Shown here piece after piece: positions 1-5,216 of a stretch of 5,453 nucleotides of DNA. The first letter of the stretch is position 1. Each line of letters starts with the position of its first letter. The DNA is from an uncultured Duganella sp. (GTDB lineage Bacteria; Pseudomonadota; Gammaproteobacteria; Burkholderiales; Burkholderiaceae): positions 1 through 5,453 of the forward strand of contig CAMLRG010000277.1 of the NCBI GenBank assembly GCA_946482335.1, read 5' to 3'. A model generated the notes under the pieces. That model worked only from the letters and a program-made list of their open reading frames with translations. It searched no databases and was not told the origin of the DNA. Both the position numbers and the translations under genes were made by a program.

Positions 1-191
1 AACCTTCCGCGACACGGCCTGACCGGTTAGCGGATTGCACATCAAGTTGTGGGGGAAGGGCTCTGTTGTTTCCAGATTTTCCAAAAACGGTCGCCTAGCA
101 TAGCACTGTCATTGAACTGAAACAACTAAAAAGGCTATGCCTGCGGGCCCGCATCCCGCTTATTGCCAAGACGGCAAGCGCAACATCCGAT
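1..191. other. Upstream intergenic stretch without a convincing gene
   Basis: No reading frame here can be supported. Frames open at the left edge close quickly on the + strand (stops at 20-22, 28-30 and 96-98), and a minus-strand ATG at 40-42 leaves only 14 codons before the edge, without a visible ribosome binding site. Two small dyads are visible: a perfect 10-bp palindrome GCGGGCCCGC at 143-152, and TTGCC-aagac-GGCAA at 163-177. Neither is followed by a T-run, so neither looks like an intrinsic terminator. A loose promoter-like pair (TTGAAC at 112-117 and CTATGC at 135-140) is too weak to call. Confidence 0.5.
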
Positions 192-225
192 TCTAGACTT
201 TCCTGTCTAGATCATTTATTCTAGA
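192..225. promoter_or_regulatory. Three-box TCTAGA operator array, probably bound by the downstream BlaI-family repressor
   Basis: The palindrome TCTAGA occurs at 192-197, 206-211 and 220-225, so the start-to-start distance is exactly 14 bp twice. I find it nowhere else in the window. BlaI/MecI/CopY-type repressors bind short dyads as dimers and usually repress their own gene. Their well-known operators carry TACA-nn-TGTA, so TCTAGA would be a divergent recognition core. The array ends 26 bp before the repressor start codon and overlaps the candidate promoter. That this is the repressor's own operator is inferred from position and repetition. Confidence 0.65.
194..222 (+). promoter_or_regulatory. 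Candidate sigma-70 promoter of the BlaI-family gene, embedded in the operator boxes
   Basis: TAGACT (194-199) matches the -35 consensus TTGACA at four of six bases. TATTCT (217-222) matches the -10 consensus TATAAT at four of six, and the spacer is 17 bp. Each hexamer overlaps a TCTAGA box, as expected if a repressor blocks polymerase directly. Transcription would start about 7 bp downstream, giving a short leader of roughly 20 nt. This is a by-eye call. Confidence 0.4.
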
Positions 226-251
226 TCCATCGACGCTCACCTGGATCCGCC

Positions 252-638
252 ATGACTTTGCCGAAACCTACCCCAAGCGAACTGGAAATGCTGCGGCTCT
301 TGTTTGCGCTGGGGCCGGCGACGGCGCGGCAAGTGCATGAAGCGGCGGTCGAGTCGCGGCCGGACATGCAGTACGCGACCGTCCTGCGCTTGCTGCAAGT
401 CATGCACACCAAGGGTTTGCTGAAGCGCGACGAAAGCCAGCGCGCCCACATCTACTCGCCCATCGAGCAGCAGGATTCGATCCAGACTTCCCTGCTGAAG
501 GATTTGATCCATAAAGCCTTTGCCGGCTCCGGCAAGGCCCTGGTCCTGGCCGCCTTGAAAGGGGGCACGGTGAGCGCCAAGGAGCGCGCTGAAATCCGCG
601 CCCTGCTGGACGAAGAAGAGTCCCCGCCCCGCCGCTGA
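252..638 (+). CDS. BlaI/MecI/CopY-family transcriptional repressor
   Basis: This 128-residue protein has the usual length and layout of the BlaI/MecI/CopY (penicillinase repressor) family. An N-terminal winged helix-turn-helix spans about residues 5-70. It begins with TPSELEMLRLL, continues with the GPATARQVHEA helix, has the recognition helix around TVLRLLQVMHTKGLL (43-57), and ends in a charged wing and HIYSP. The C-terminal dimerisation part (about 75-121) includes the family-like GSGKALVLAAL and ERAEIRALLDE. In characterised members a BlaR1/MecR1 protease cleaves the repressor near an Asn-Phe bond after the LVL segment; that pair is absent here (LVLAAL), and no M56 protease gene lies beside it, so the release signal is unknown. 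The ATG at 252 has only a weak TGGA Shine-Dalgarno at 242-245, but the wHTH homology begins within a few residues. It probably represses itself through the TCTAGA boxes. Other targets are not visible. Confidence 0.88.
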   Translation: MTLPKPTPSELEMLRLLFALGPATARQVHEAAVESRPDMQYATVLRLLQVMHTKGLLKRDESQRAHIYSPIEQQDSIQTSLLKDLIHKAFAGSGKALVLAALKGGTVSAKERAEIRALLDEEESPPRR

Positions 639-648
639 CCCCGCCTTA

Positions 649-664
649 GTGGCTGGGCAGCCAC
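649..664 (+). other. Stem-loop just downstream of the BlaI-family gene
   Basis: A perfect 6-bp stem GTGGCT/AGCCAC with a GGGC loop begins 11 bp after the stop codon. No uridine tract follows, so it is at best a weak or factor-assisted terminator or an mRNA-stabilising hairpin. Confidence 0.4.
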
Positions 665-695
665 AACTCGGCGTGCATAGAAAAATGCAATGGAT

Positions 696-728
696 GGGCG
701 CCAAACCGTGGCACGGGTCTTTGCGCCC
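696..728 (+). other. Compound hairpin in the intergenic region
   Basis: GGGCGC (696-701) pairs perfectly with GCGCCC (723-728). Inside it AAA (703-705) can pair with TTT (720-722), and CCG (706-708) with CGG (714-716) around a TGGCA loop. It is the strongest fold in the stretch. It could belong to a leader RNA or a small RNA, or be a G/C-rich coincidence; I do not recognise it as a known riboswitch. Confidence 0.35.
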
Positions 729-946
729 GCCGCGTTCCGCCCTTGCTCTGCCCGCCAAGAATGAGGGCGCCGCAAAGGTGCCGCGGCTTGGGTTTCCCAA
801 GATAAACAAAGTTACTGGGACATAAATTTTGCCCCCCGGAGTAGCGCGGCACGGCTGTCAAAAATGAAGCAAACTCTGACATTGCAGCATGCGTAGCGGG
901 CAGGTTTGCCGGCAGCTACAGCAAGTTACCGCGCCGGCATTAACGA

Positions 947-952
947 TATAAA
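947..952 (+). promoter_or_regulatory. Possible -10 element for the PAS-GGDEF-EAL gene
   Basis: TATAAA lies in an A/T-rich run just before the start codon. The best upstream partner, TTACCG at 926-931, gives a 15-bp spacer, which is short. The -10 is plausible but the -35 is poor, so an activator, another sigma factor or a start site further upstream is equally possible. Confidence 0.25.
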
Positions 953-963
953 AAAATAAATTC

Positions 964-968
964 GGGGG
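964..968 (+). promoter_or_regulatory. Ribosome binding site supporting the ATG at 974
   Basis: GGGGG ends 5 bp before the ATG at 974-976 and is the only Shine-Dalgarno-like run near it. It supports the chosen start, which leaves a short unstructured N-terminus before the first PAS domain. Confidence 0.5.
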
Positions 969-973
969 TAGCG

Positions 974-3040
974 ATGGACGACACTGGCGAGGAACCGGCC
1001 AAGCAGGTCGGGGCCGCGGCATTGCATGACGTGGTCAATCAGTTGGCGTGCACTTTCTTCATCATCAACGAAGCGGGACACTTCATCCTCTGGAACAGGC
1101 AGGTGGAGTCGGCAACGGGCTTGACGGCCGACCAGCTGCATAACATCCATATGCTGGAACTGGTGGCGCAGGCGGACCGCCCCAAGGTCGCCGCGGCATT
1201 CTGCACGGTCTTCCAGCAACACGAAAAAGTCGAGGTCGAGGCCAGCTTGCTGCTGAAGGGCCAATGCGTCCCCTACGTCCTGTGGGGCTCGCGCATGCTG
1301 GCGCAGGGCCAAGCCTATTTGTGCGGCATCGGGATGGACCTGGTGGCGTGCCAGCGCCAGCGCCAGGATCTGGACCTGTACAAGCGCGCCCTGCACGCTG
1401 CCAGCAACGGGATCATCATCACGCGTTGCGCGGGGCGCGACAATCCGATCGAATACGTCAATCCGGCCTTCGAGCGCATTTCCGGCTACACGGCAACCGA
1501 GTCGATCGGCCGCGATTCACGCTTCATGGCCGCGCCAGGCATTGACCAGCCGCAGCGGCTGGCGTTGCAACAGGCCATCCGCCAGCAACGGCCGGCTTCG
1601 GTGGTGTTCCGCAATTGCCGCAAGAATGGCGAGCAATTCTGGAACCAGCTCGCCATCACGCCGGTCCGGGACGGTGCCAACCGGGTGACGCATTTTGTTG
1701 GCATCATGGAGGACATTACCGCCCTCAAGGAACGCACAGCGCAGCTGGAATACCATGTCACGCACGATACCCTGACCGGCGTGGCCAACCGCACTTTGCT
1801 GCGCGACCGGCTGGAACAGGCCATCCACGCCGCCCAGCGCAAAAACGAACTGGTGGCGGTGGTGTTGATGGATTTGAACAAGTTCAAGGAAATCAACGAC
1901 ACCATGGGCCACGACGCGGGCGACGAGGTGCTGCGGCAAATCGCTACCCGGCTGCAGTCCGCCATGCGCGACACCGATACGGTGGCACGGCTGGGCGGCG
2001 ACGAGTTTGTGCTGGTGCTGGCCGAGCAGCCTTCCATGCGCTTCATCCTGCGTTCGATTGAACGGGTGCGGCTGGCGTTGGCCGCGCCGCTGGCGGTGGC
2101 TGGACGGCGGCTGTCCGTTGGCGCGAGCATGGGGGTCGCCCTCTTCCCACAGGACGGCAATGGCCTGGGTGAACTCCTCAAAGCAGCCGACGCCGCCATG
2201 TACGCCGGCAAATGCGGCGGACCCGATGCCGTGCATTTTTATTCCGTAGCGATTGCCGCCTCATTGGAAGCGCGGCAGCGGGCGGAAGCGGCCTTGCGCG
2301 ACGCCCTGGCCAACAATGACATCTTCCTCGTTTACCAGCCCCACGTGTGCGTATTGACCGGTCAATTGCACGGCCTTGAAGCCCTGCTGCGCTGGCACCA
2401 CCCCGAACGCGGCGAATTGCTCCCAGCTGATTTCCTGCCCGAAGCGGAAGAAAACGGATTGATCATCGCTTTGGGCCGGCGCGTGCTGGAAGATATTTGC
2501 GGAACCTTGATCCGGCTGGAAGAGCTGGGTTTTCCGCACATCCCAATCTCCATGAATGCAAGCAGCCGCGAATTCAGCCAGCGTGATTATCTGCCGCATA
2601 TTGCCCAGCGCCTCGCCTTCTACGGCGCCGACCCGGCCCGGCTGACTTTGGAATTATGCGAATCGCAATTGATGCGCAATCCTGAGCAGGCGCGCCGGCT
2701 GGCACAAGGGATGGAAGAAATCGGCATTGGCCTGGCATTGGATGAATTCGGCGGCGGCTTGACCAATTTAAGCTGCCTTGAAGCCATTCCCGTCCGTCAT
2801 TTGAAAATGGTGGCGAAATCGATCCAGCGGATTGGTGCGGATGGCGACCATGGGATATTGGCCCGCAATATCCTCGATATCGGACACAACCTGAATATCG
2901 GCGTGATCGCCACGGGAGTGGAAACCAGCCAGCAGCGGGACTTTTTAGCGGCCAACCGCTGCCCCAGCATGCAGGGCCGTTTCATCAGCGCCCCGCTCAC
3001 CCGCACTGCCCTGGAGCAGTGGCTGTCCAGGCCGCATTGA
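974..3040 (+). CDS. PAS-PAS(LOV-like)-GGDEF-EAL protein: probable diguanylate cyclase with a degenerate EAL domain
   Basis: This 688-residue protein has no signal peptide or membrane segment and is likely cytoplasmic. Domains in order are PAS 1 (about 20-125, core WNRQVESATGL), a LOV-like PAS 2 (about 138-250), GGDEF (about 258-425) and EAL (about 435-685). The GGDEF domain looks active: metal-binding D300, guanine-binding N308 and D317, GGDEF at 341-345, and an I-site RDTD at 332-335, five residues upstream, for product inhibition by cyclic di-GMP. In EAL the metal and substrate positions E469, N528, E560, D590, K611 and Q667 are kept. However, the second Asp of the DDFG motif is Glu (E591), loop 6 reads GGGLTN instead of the usual TGYSS, the Asp of LKID is Val (V613), and the Glu of EGVE, assigned as general base in RocR, is Thr (T647). 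I infer a cyclase whose EAL part binds ligand or regulates rather than hydrolyses. PAS 2 lacks the photoactive LOV cysteine (S182). Nothing nearby indicates which process it controls. Confidence 0.9.
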   Translation: MDDTGEEPAKQVGAAALHDVVNQLACTFFIINEAGHFILWNRQVESATGLTADQLHNIHMLELVAQADRPKVAAAFCTVFQQHEKVEVEASLLLKGQCVPYVLWGSRMLAQGQAYLCGIGMDLVACQRQRQDLDLYKRALHAASNGIIITRCAGRDNPIEYVNPAFERISGYTATESIGRDSRFMAAPGIDQPQRLALQQAIRQQRPASVVFRNCRKNGEQFWNQLAITPVRDGANRVTHFVGIMEDITALKERTAQLEYHVTHDTLTGVANRTLLRDRLEQAIHAAQRKNELVAVVLMDLNKFKEINDTMGHDAGDEVLRQIATRLQSAMRDTDTVARLGGDEFVLVLAEQPSMRFILRSIERVRLALAAPLAVAGRRLSVGASMGVALFPQDGNGLGELLKAADAAMYAGKCGGPDAVHFYSVAIAASLEARQRAEAALRDALANNDIFLVYQPHVCVLTGQLHGLEALLRWHHPERGELLPADFLPEAEENGLIIALGRRVLEDICGTLIRLEELGFPHIPISMNASSREFSQRDYLPHIAQRLAFYGADPARLTLELCESQLMRNPEQARRLAQGMEEIGIGLALDEFGGGLTNLSCLEAIPVRHLKMVAKSIQRIGADGDHGILARNILDIGHNLNIGVIATGVETSQQRDFLAANRCPSMQGRFISAPLTRTALEQWLSRPH

Positions 3041-3051
3041 CGCGCCAATCA

Positions 3052-3138
3052 TTGGCTCGTTCACGCCATTGCTTGGCACGACGGCGTGGCCATGACACGC
3101 TAAAAAAAGCGAGCCGAAGCGCGCTCTTCTATTCGCCG
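3052..3138. repeat. Left copy of an approximately 80-bp diverged direct repeat flanking the palindrome
   Basis: This stretch aligns with 3478-3563 at a constant offset of 426 bp until a 1-base indel near the right end. The outer part TTGGCT[C/G]GTTCACGCCAT matches at 17 of 18 bases. The middle 32 bases are about half identical, and the terminator-like part (from 3102) matches at 28 of 31. By my count 61 of the first 81 positions agree. The repeat begins inside a small dyad (GCCAAT-c-ATTGGC, 3044-3056) just after the PAS-GGDEF-EAL stop codon. Confidence 0.7.
3102..3130 (-). terminator. Degenerate copy of the gltA terminator hairpin
   Basis: On the minus strand the stem GCGCGC-ttcg-GCTCGC (one internal mismatch) runs into seven Ts. 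It is a mutated copy of the gltA terminator 426 bp away and may act as a second stop for gltA read-through. On the plus strand the T-run is broken (TCTTCT), so it is a weak terminator for the PAS-GGDEF-EAL gene. Confidence 0.5.
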
Positions 3139-3189
3139 TGTGTCAACAGTCGGTGTCAGGTCAAAGTCGGTGTCAAAAGTCGGTGTCAA

Positions 3190-3259
3190 AAAGTCGGTGT
3201 CAGGTCTGTCATTTAGACACCAAGAAAGTCGGTGTCAGGTCTGTCATTTAGACACCAAG
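3190..3259 (+). repeat. Perfect 35-bp tandem repeat (two units) in the left arm
   Basis: Units 3190-3224 and 3225-3259 are identical. Each starts AAAGTC, contains GGTGTCAGGTCTGTCATTT, and ends AGACACCAAG. Within a unit GGTGTC pairs with GACACC (6 bp, 14-nt loop), and TGTC-attta-GACA gives an alternative shorter stem. Three shorter units with GTCGGTGTCA precede them at 3149, 3166 and 3179. Confidence 0.9.
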
Positions 3260-3356
3260 TGCGCACTTTTGATCAATCTCAATATATTCTTGGTTCACGA
3301 TCACGATCGCAATATCCAAGCCGACAAAACATTCACTTTGAGATGAATCAAATGTG

Positions 3357-3432
3357 CGGCTGCGTGTCCAAATGACAGACCTGACACCGAATTCCGGCTG
3401 CGTGTCCAAATGACAGACCTGACACCGAATTC
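3357..3432 (-). repeat. Perfect 38-bp tandem repeat (two units) in the right arm
   Basis: Units 3357-3394 and 3395-3432 are identical. Read on the minus strand, each contains GGTGTCAGGTCTGTCATTT followed by GGACACGCAGCCG, so it is the inverted counterpart of the left-arm unit with a different linker (GAATTC instead of AAAGTC) and a GTGTC/GACAC stem. Confidence 0.9.
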
Positions 3433-3433
3433 T

Positions 3434-3469
3434 GACACCGAATTCGACACCGAATTCGACACCGAATTC
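3434..3469 (-). repeat. Three perfect 12-bp tandem units GACACCGAATTC
   Basis: Head-to-tail copies lie at 3434-3445, 3446-3457 and 3458-3469, and two more form the ends of the 38-bp units at 3383 and 3421. They look like slippage products of the unit edge, mirroring the three short outer units of the left arm. Each copy carries an EcoRI-type GAATTC, five in 81 bp. Confidence 0.9.
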
Positions 3470-3477
3470 CGGTTGTC

Positions 3478-3563
3478 TTGGCTGGTTCACGCCATCAGCT
3501 GGCCAAGGGGCCCGGCAGTGGCAGGCAAAAAAAAGCGAGCCGAAGCTCGCTTTTTTATCGCCG
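3478..3563. repeat. Right copy of the approximately 80-bp direct repeat, containing the gltA terminator
   Basis: This is the counterpart of 3052-3138 and starts 8 bp after the palindrome ends. It keeps the intact terminator hairpin at 3527-3556. Upstream of the hairpin CTTGGC (3477-3482) can pair with GCCAAG (3502-3507). Confidence 0.7.
3527..3556 (-). terminator. Intrinsic terminator of gltA, with a UUCG loop
   Basis: In the gltA transcript the perfect 6-bp stem GCGAGC/GCTCGC closes on TTCG, giving the very stable C(UUCG)G tetraloop, and eight Ts follow. It lies 22 bp after the gltA stop codon. Read on the plus strand it also has a stem followed by six Ts, so it can work in both directions and stop read-through from the PAS-GGDEF-EAL gene into gltA antisense. 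Confidence 0.92.
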
Positions 3564-3578
3564 AAACAGGTGGCAAGA

Positions 3579-4883
3579 TTATTTGCGGTCTTTCAGCGGC
3601 GGCACGTCGCGCACTGCGGAGCCGATAAACAGCTGGCGTGGACGGCCAATCTTTTGCTCCGGGTCGGCAATCATTTCGTTCCACTGGGCGATCCAGCCGA
3701 TGGTACGGGCCATGGCGAAAATACCAGTGAACAGCGAGACTGGAATACCCAGTGCCGATTGCACGATACCCGAGTAGAAGTCCACGTTCGGATACAACTT
3801 GCGGGAAACGAAGTATTCGTCGTTCAGCGCAATCTTTTCCAGTTCCATGGCCAGCTTGAACAGCGGGTCGTCTTGCAGGCCCAGTTCGTTCAGCACTTCG
3901 TGGCAGGTTTCGCGCATCAGCTTTGCACGCGGGTCGAAGTTCTTGTACACGCGGTGACCAAAGCCCATCAGCTTGACGCCGGAATTCTTGTCTTTCACCT
4001 TGGCGATGAATTCAGGAATCTTGTCGACCGAGCCGATTTCTTTCAGCATGGTCAGTGCGGCTTCGTTCGCGCCGCCGTGGGCAGGGCCCCACAGGCAAGC
4101 GATACCGGCAGCGATACAGGCGAACGGGTTGGCGCCCGAGGAACCGGCCAGGCGGACGGTCGAGGTCGAAGCGTTCTGTTCGTGGTCGGCGTGCAGGATC
4201 AGGATACGGTCCAGGGCGCGCACCAGCACGTCGTTGACCTTGTATTCTTCGCAAGGATTGCCGAACATCATGCGCATGAAGTTGGCCGAGTACGACAGGT
4301 CGTTGCGTGGGTACACGAACGGCTGGCCGATCGAGTACTTGTATGCCATGGCAACCAGGGTCGGCAGCTTGGCGATCAGGCGGATGGCCGAAATCTCACG
4401 CTGCTTGGCATCGTTGATGTCCAGCGAGTCGTGGTAGAACGATGCCAGCGCGCCGACGGTGCCAACCAGCACGGACATCGGGTGCGCATCGCGGCGGAAA
4501 CCGCGGAAGAAGAATTGCATCTGTTCGTGCACCATGGTGTGCTTGGTCACGGTATCGACGAACTTGGCCTTTTCCGCGGCGTTCGGCAGTTCGCCGTTCA
4601 GCAGCAGGTAGCAGGTTTCCATGAAGTCGGCGTTCACGGCCAACTGTTCGATCGGGTAGCCGCGGTATTGCAGCTCGCCCTTGTCGCCGTCGATGTAGGT
4701 GATCGACGAGTTGCACGACGCGGTGGACATGAAGCCCGGGTCGTAGGTGAACTTGCCGGTGGTGCCGTACAGCTTGCGGATGTCGATGACGTCCGGGCCG
4801 ACGGTGCCTTTGTAGATCGGCATTTCTACCGATGGGCTGCCGTCGGAGAACGATAGCGTTGCTTTGGTTTCAGAGATGTTCAT
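3579..4883 (-). CDS. gltA: Citrate synthase, type II (NADH-regulated hexameric form)
   Basis: The 434-residue product condenses oxaloacetate and acetyl-CoA to citrate, the entry step of the TCA cycle, in the cytoplasm. It is full length for the Gram-negative type II enzyme (E. coli GltA is 427). The catalytic set is visible: H269 in [12 protein letters not shown]310 in GFGHRVYK and D368 in NVDFYSG, matching E. coli H264, H305 and D362. H231 and H234 lie in the conserved [15 protein letters not shown] segment. Residues matching the E. coli NADH site are also kept (Y150, R168, K172 and C211 for Y145, R163, K167 and C206), so allosteric inhibition by NADH is predicted. The ATG at 4883 is preceded by an AAGGAAG Shine-Dalgarno, and the N-terminal strand region fits the family. 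It is the last gene of the sdhB-sdhE-gltA run and is closed by the terminator at 3527-3556. Confidence 0.98.
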   Translation of the reverse strand: MNISETKATLSFSDGSPSVEMPIYKGTVGPDVIDIRKLYGTTGKFTYDPGFMSTASCNSSITYIDGDKGELQYRGYPIEQLAVNADFMETCYLLLNGELPNAAEKAKFVDTVTKHTMVHEQMQFFFRGFRRDAHPMSVLVGTVGALASFYHDSLDINDAKQREISAIRLIAKLPTLVAMAYKYSIGQPFVYPRNDLSYSANFMRMMFGNPCEEYKVNDVLVRALDRILILHADHEQNASTSTVRLAGSSGANPFACIAAGIACLWGPAHGGANEAALTMLKEIGSVDKIPEFIAKVKDKNSGVKLMGFGHRVYKNFDPRAKLMRETCHEVLNELGLQDDPLFKLAMELEKIALNDEYFVSRKLYPNVDFYSGIVQSALGIPVSLFTGIFAMARTIGWIAQWNEMIADPEQKIGRPRQLFIGSAVRDVPPLKDRK

Positions 4884-4888
4884 GGACT

Positions 4889-4896
4889 CTTCCTTT
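4889..4896 (-). promoter_or_regulatory. Ribosome binding site of gltA
   Basis: AAAGGAAG on the minus strand ends 5 bp before the gltA ATG and fixes the start at 4883. Confidence 0.7.
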
Positions 4897-4910
4897 AGGA
4901 GAGATGCAGC

Positions 4911-4916
4911 AGTATA
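4911..4916 (-). promoter_or_regulatory. Possible -10 box of an internal gltA promoter
   Basis: In the 47-bp gap between sdhE and gltA the minus strand reads TATACT, five of six to the -10 consensus, directly after a run of eight Ts (4917-4924). No good -35 lies 16-18 bp upstream (CAAGCC at 17 bp), so a separate gltA promoter is possible but weakly supported. Co-transcription from sdh is the default. Confidence 0.3.
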
Positions 4917-4930
4917 AAAAAAACTTTAAC

Positions 4931-5212
4931 TCAGGCTTGGCGCAGGCGTGCCAGTAACGCATGTACATGCGGCAGGTCTAGTTCGCCTTCCGGCTCCTTG
5001 CGGGCCAAGACCAGATCCATCAGTGCATTGTCCGACAAATCGAGGAGCCGCGTGAACGCGTCCACTTCCTCGTCGGTCAATTCCGTCTCGTGCGCATCGA
5101 GGAAACGAGTCAGGATAATGTCGTTTTCCAGCAGGCCCCGGCGTGCGCGCCAGCGTAGGCGCGCACGGTTGGCCGGGTCGGCCTGGTGCGCTCGCTTCTC
5201 CAGTTCCGCCAT
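4931..5212 (-). CDS. sdhE: FAD assembly factor SdhE (Sdh5/YgfY/CptB family)
   Basis: This 93-residue protein belongs to the small helical Sdh5/YgfY family, which promotes covalent attachment of FAD to SdhA, the flavoprotein subunit of succinate dehydrogenase, in the cytoplasm. The signature RGxxE is present as RGLLE at residues 25-29, inside RARLRWRARRGLLENDIIL, followed by the acidic helix DEEVDAFTRLLDLSDNALMDLVL. E. coli SdhE is slightly shorter (about 88 residues), the extra length here being a basic N-terminal tail. The ATG at 5212 lies 4 bp after the sdhB stop codon, so the two genes are almost certainly co-transcribed and translationally coupled. Downstream, gltA follows after 47 bp. 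The position between sdhB and gltA is common in betaproteobacteria and supports the assignment. An older annotation of this family as an antitoxin (CptB) is less likely here. Confidence 0.93.
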   Translation of the reverse strand: MAELEKRAHQADPANRARLRWRARRGLLENDIILTRFLDAHETELTDEEVDAFTRLLDLSDNALMDLVLARKEPEGELDLPHVHALLARLRQA

Positions 5213-5216
5213 TGCC

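Larger units (their letters stand above)
639..973. other. Structured intergenic region between the repressor and PAS-GGDEF-EAL genes
   Basis: No gene is supported here. The stretch holds five closely spaced dyads: GTGGCT-gggc-AGCCAC (649-664), TGCAT-agaaaa-ATGCA (674-689), a 33-nt compound hairpin closed by GGGCGC/GCGCCC (696-728), GGCGCC-gcaaa-GGTGCC (766-782, one G-T pair) and CTTGGG-ttt-CCCAAG (787-801). None is followed by a T-run, so none is a classical intrinsic terminator. The first, 11 bp after the repressor stop codon, could still stall transcription or protect the mRNA end. From about 802 the sequence becomes more A/T-rich towards the next gene and includes a TGTCA/TGACA dyad (856-860, 877-881). 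Confidence 0.5.
3149..3469. repeat. About 320-bp imperfect palindrome of GGTGTC units (BIME/REP-like or foldback element)
   Basis: The left arm (3149-3282) holds GTCGGTGTCA at 3149, 3166, 3179, 3193 and 3228. The right arm (3338-3469) holds five inverted counterparts, GACACCGAATTC, at 3383, 3421, 3434, 3446 and 3458. Long units lie towards the centre in both arms, and short units outside. Pairing continues inward: 3263-3282 matches the complement of 3338-3357 at 17 of 20 bases, then CTTGG (3289-3293) pairs with CCAAG (3316-3320), and the centre is CGATC-AC-GATCG (3298-3309). No transposase gene is present, and the short reading frames crossing the repeats look spurious. REP/BIME elements mobilised in trans by RAYT (Y1) transposases often lie between convergent genes, as here; that assignment is inference. 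Confidence 0.85.

Noticed and set aside
709..724. Sigma-54-like promoter, TGGCACG followed by TTTGC
   Set aside because: The GG-to-GC spacing is one base too long for the strict -24/-12 geometry, and the motif lies inside a hairpin about 250 bp from the start codon.
690..800. Possible cyclic di-GMP (GEMM-type) riboswitch upstream of the GGDEF gene
   Set aside because: Short look-alikes (GCAAA, GGCACGG) occur, but the conserved GGCAAACC segment, tetraloop and receptor arrangement cannot be assembled on either strand.
1486..2236. Two long minus-strand frames (about 240 codons each) inside the PAS-GGDEF-EAL gene
   Set aside because: They overlap each other and a clearly conserved sense gene, and their products show no family motifs.
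3149..3469. CRISPR array
   Set aside because: Repeats are directly abutting or separated by only a few bases, are inverted between the arms, and there are no unique spacers of regular length.
3140..3490. Small frames across the palindrome (+ strand 3140-3346; minus strand 3248-3490, with EFGV repeats)
   Set aside because: Their residues are simply the translated repeat units, with no ribosome binding site or conserved domain. A faint likeness of the minus-strand FVGLDIA segment to IS110 transposase starts covers only a few residues and is not followed by family sequence.
3570..4856. 428-codon open frame on the + strand antisense to gltA
   Set aside because: It is a mirror of the strongly conserved gltA frame, kept open by its biased codon use. 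It has no recognisable domain and is Gln/His/Val-rich in a non-natural way.
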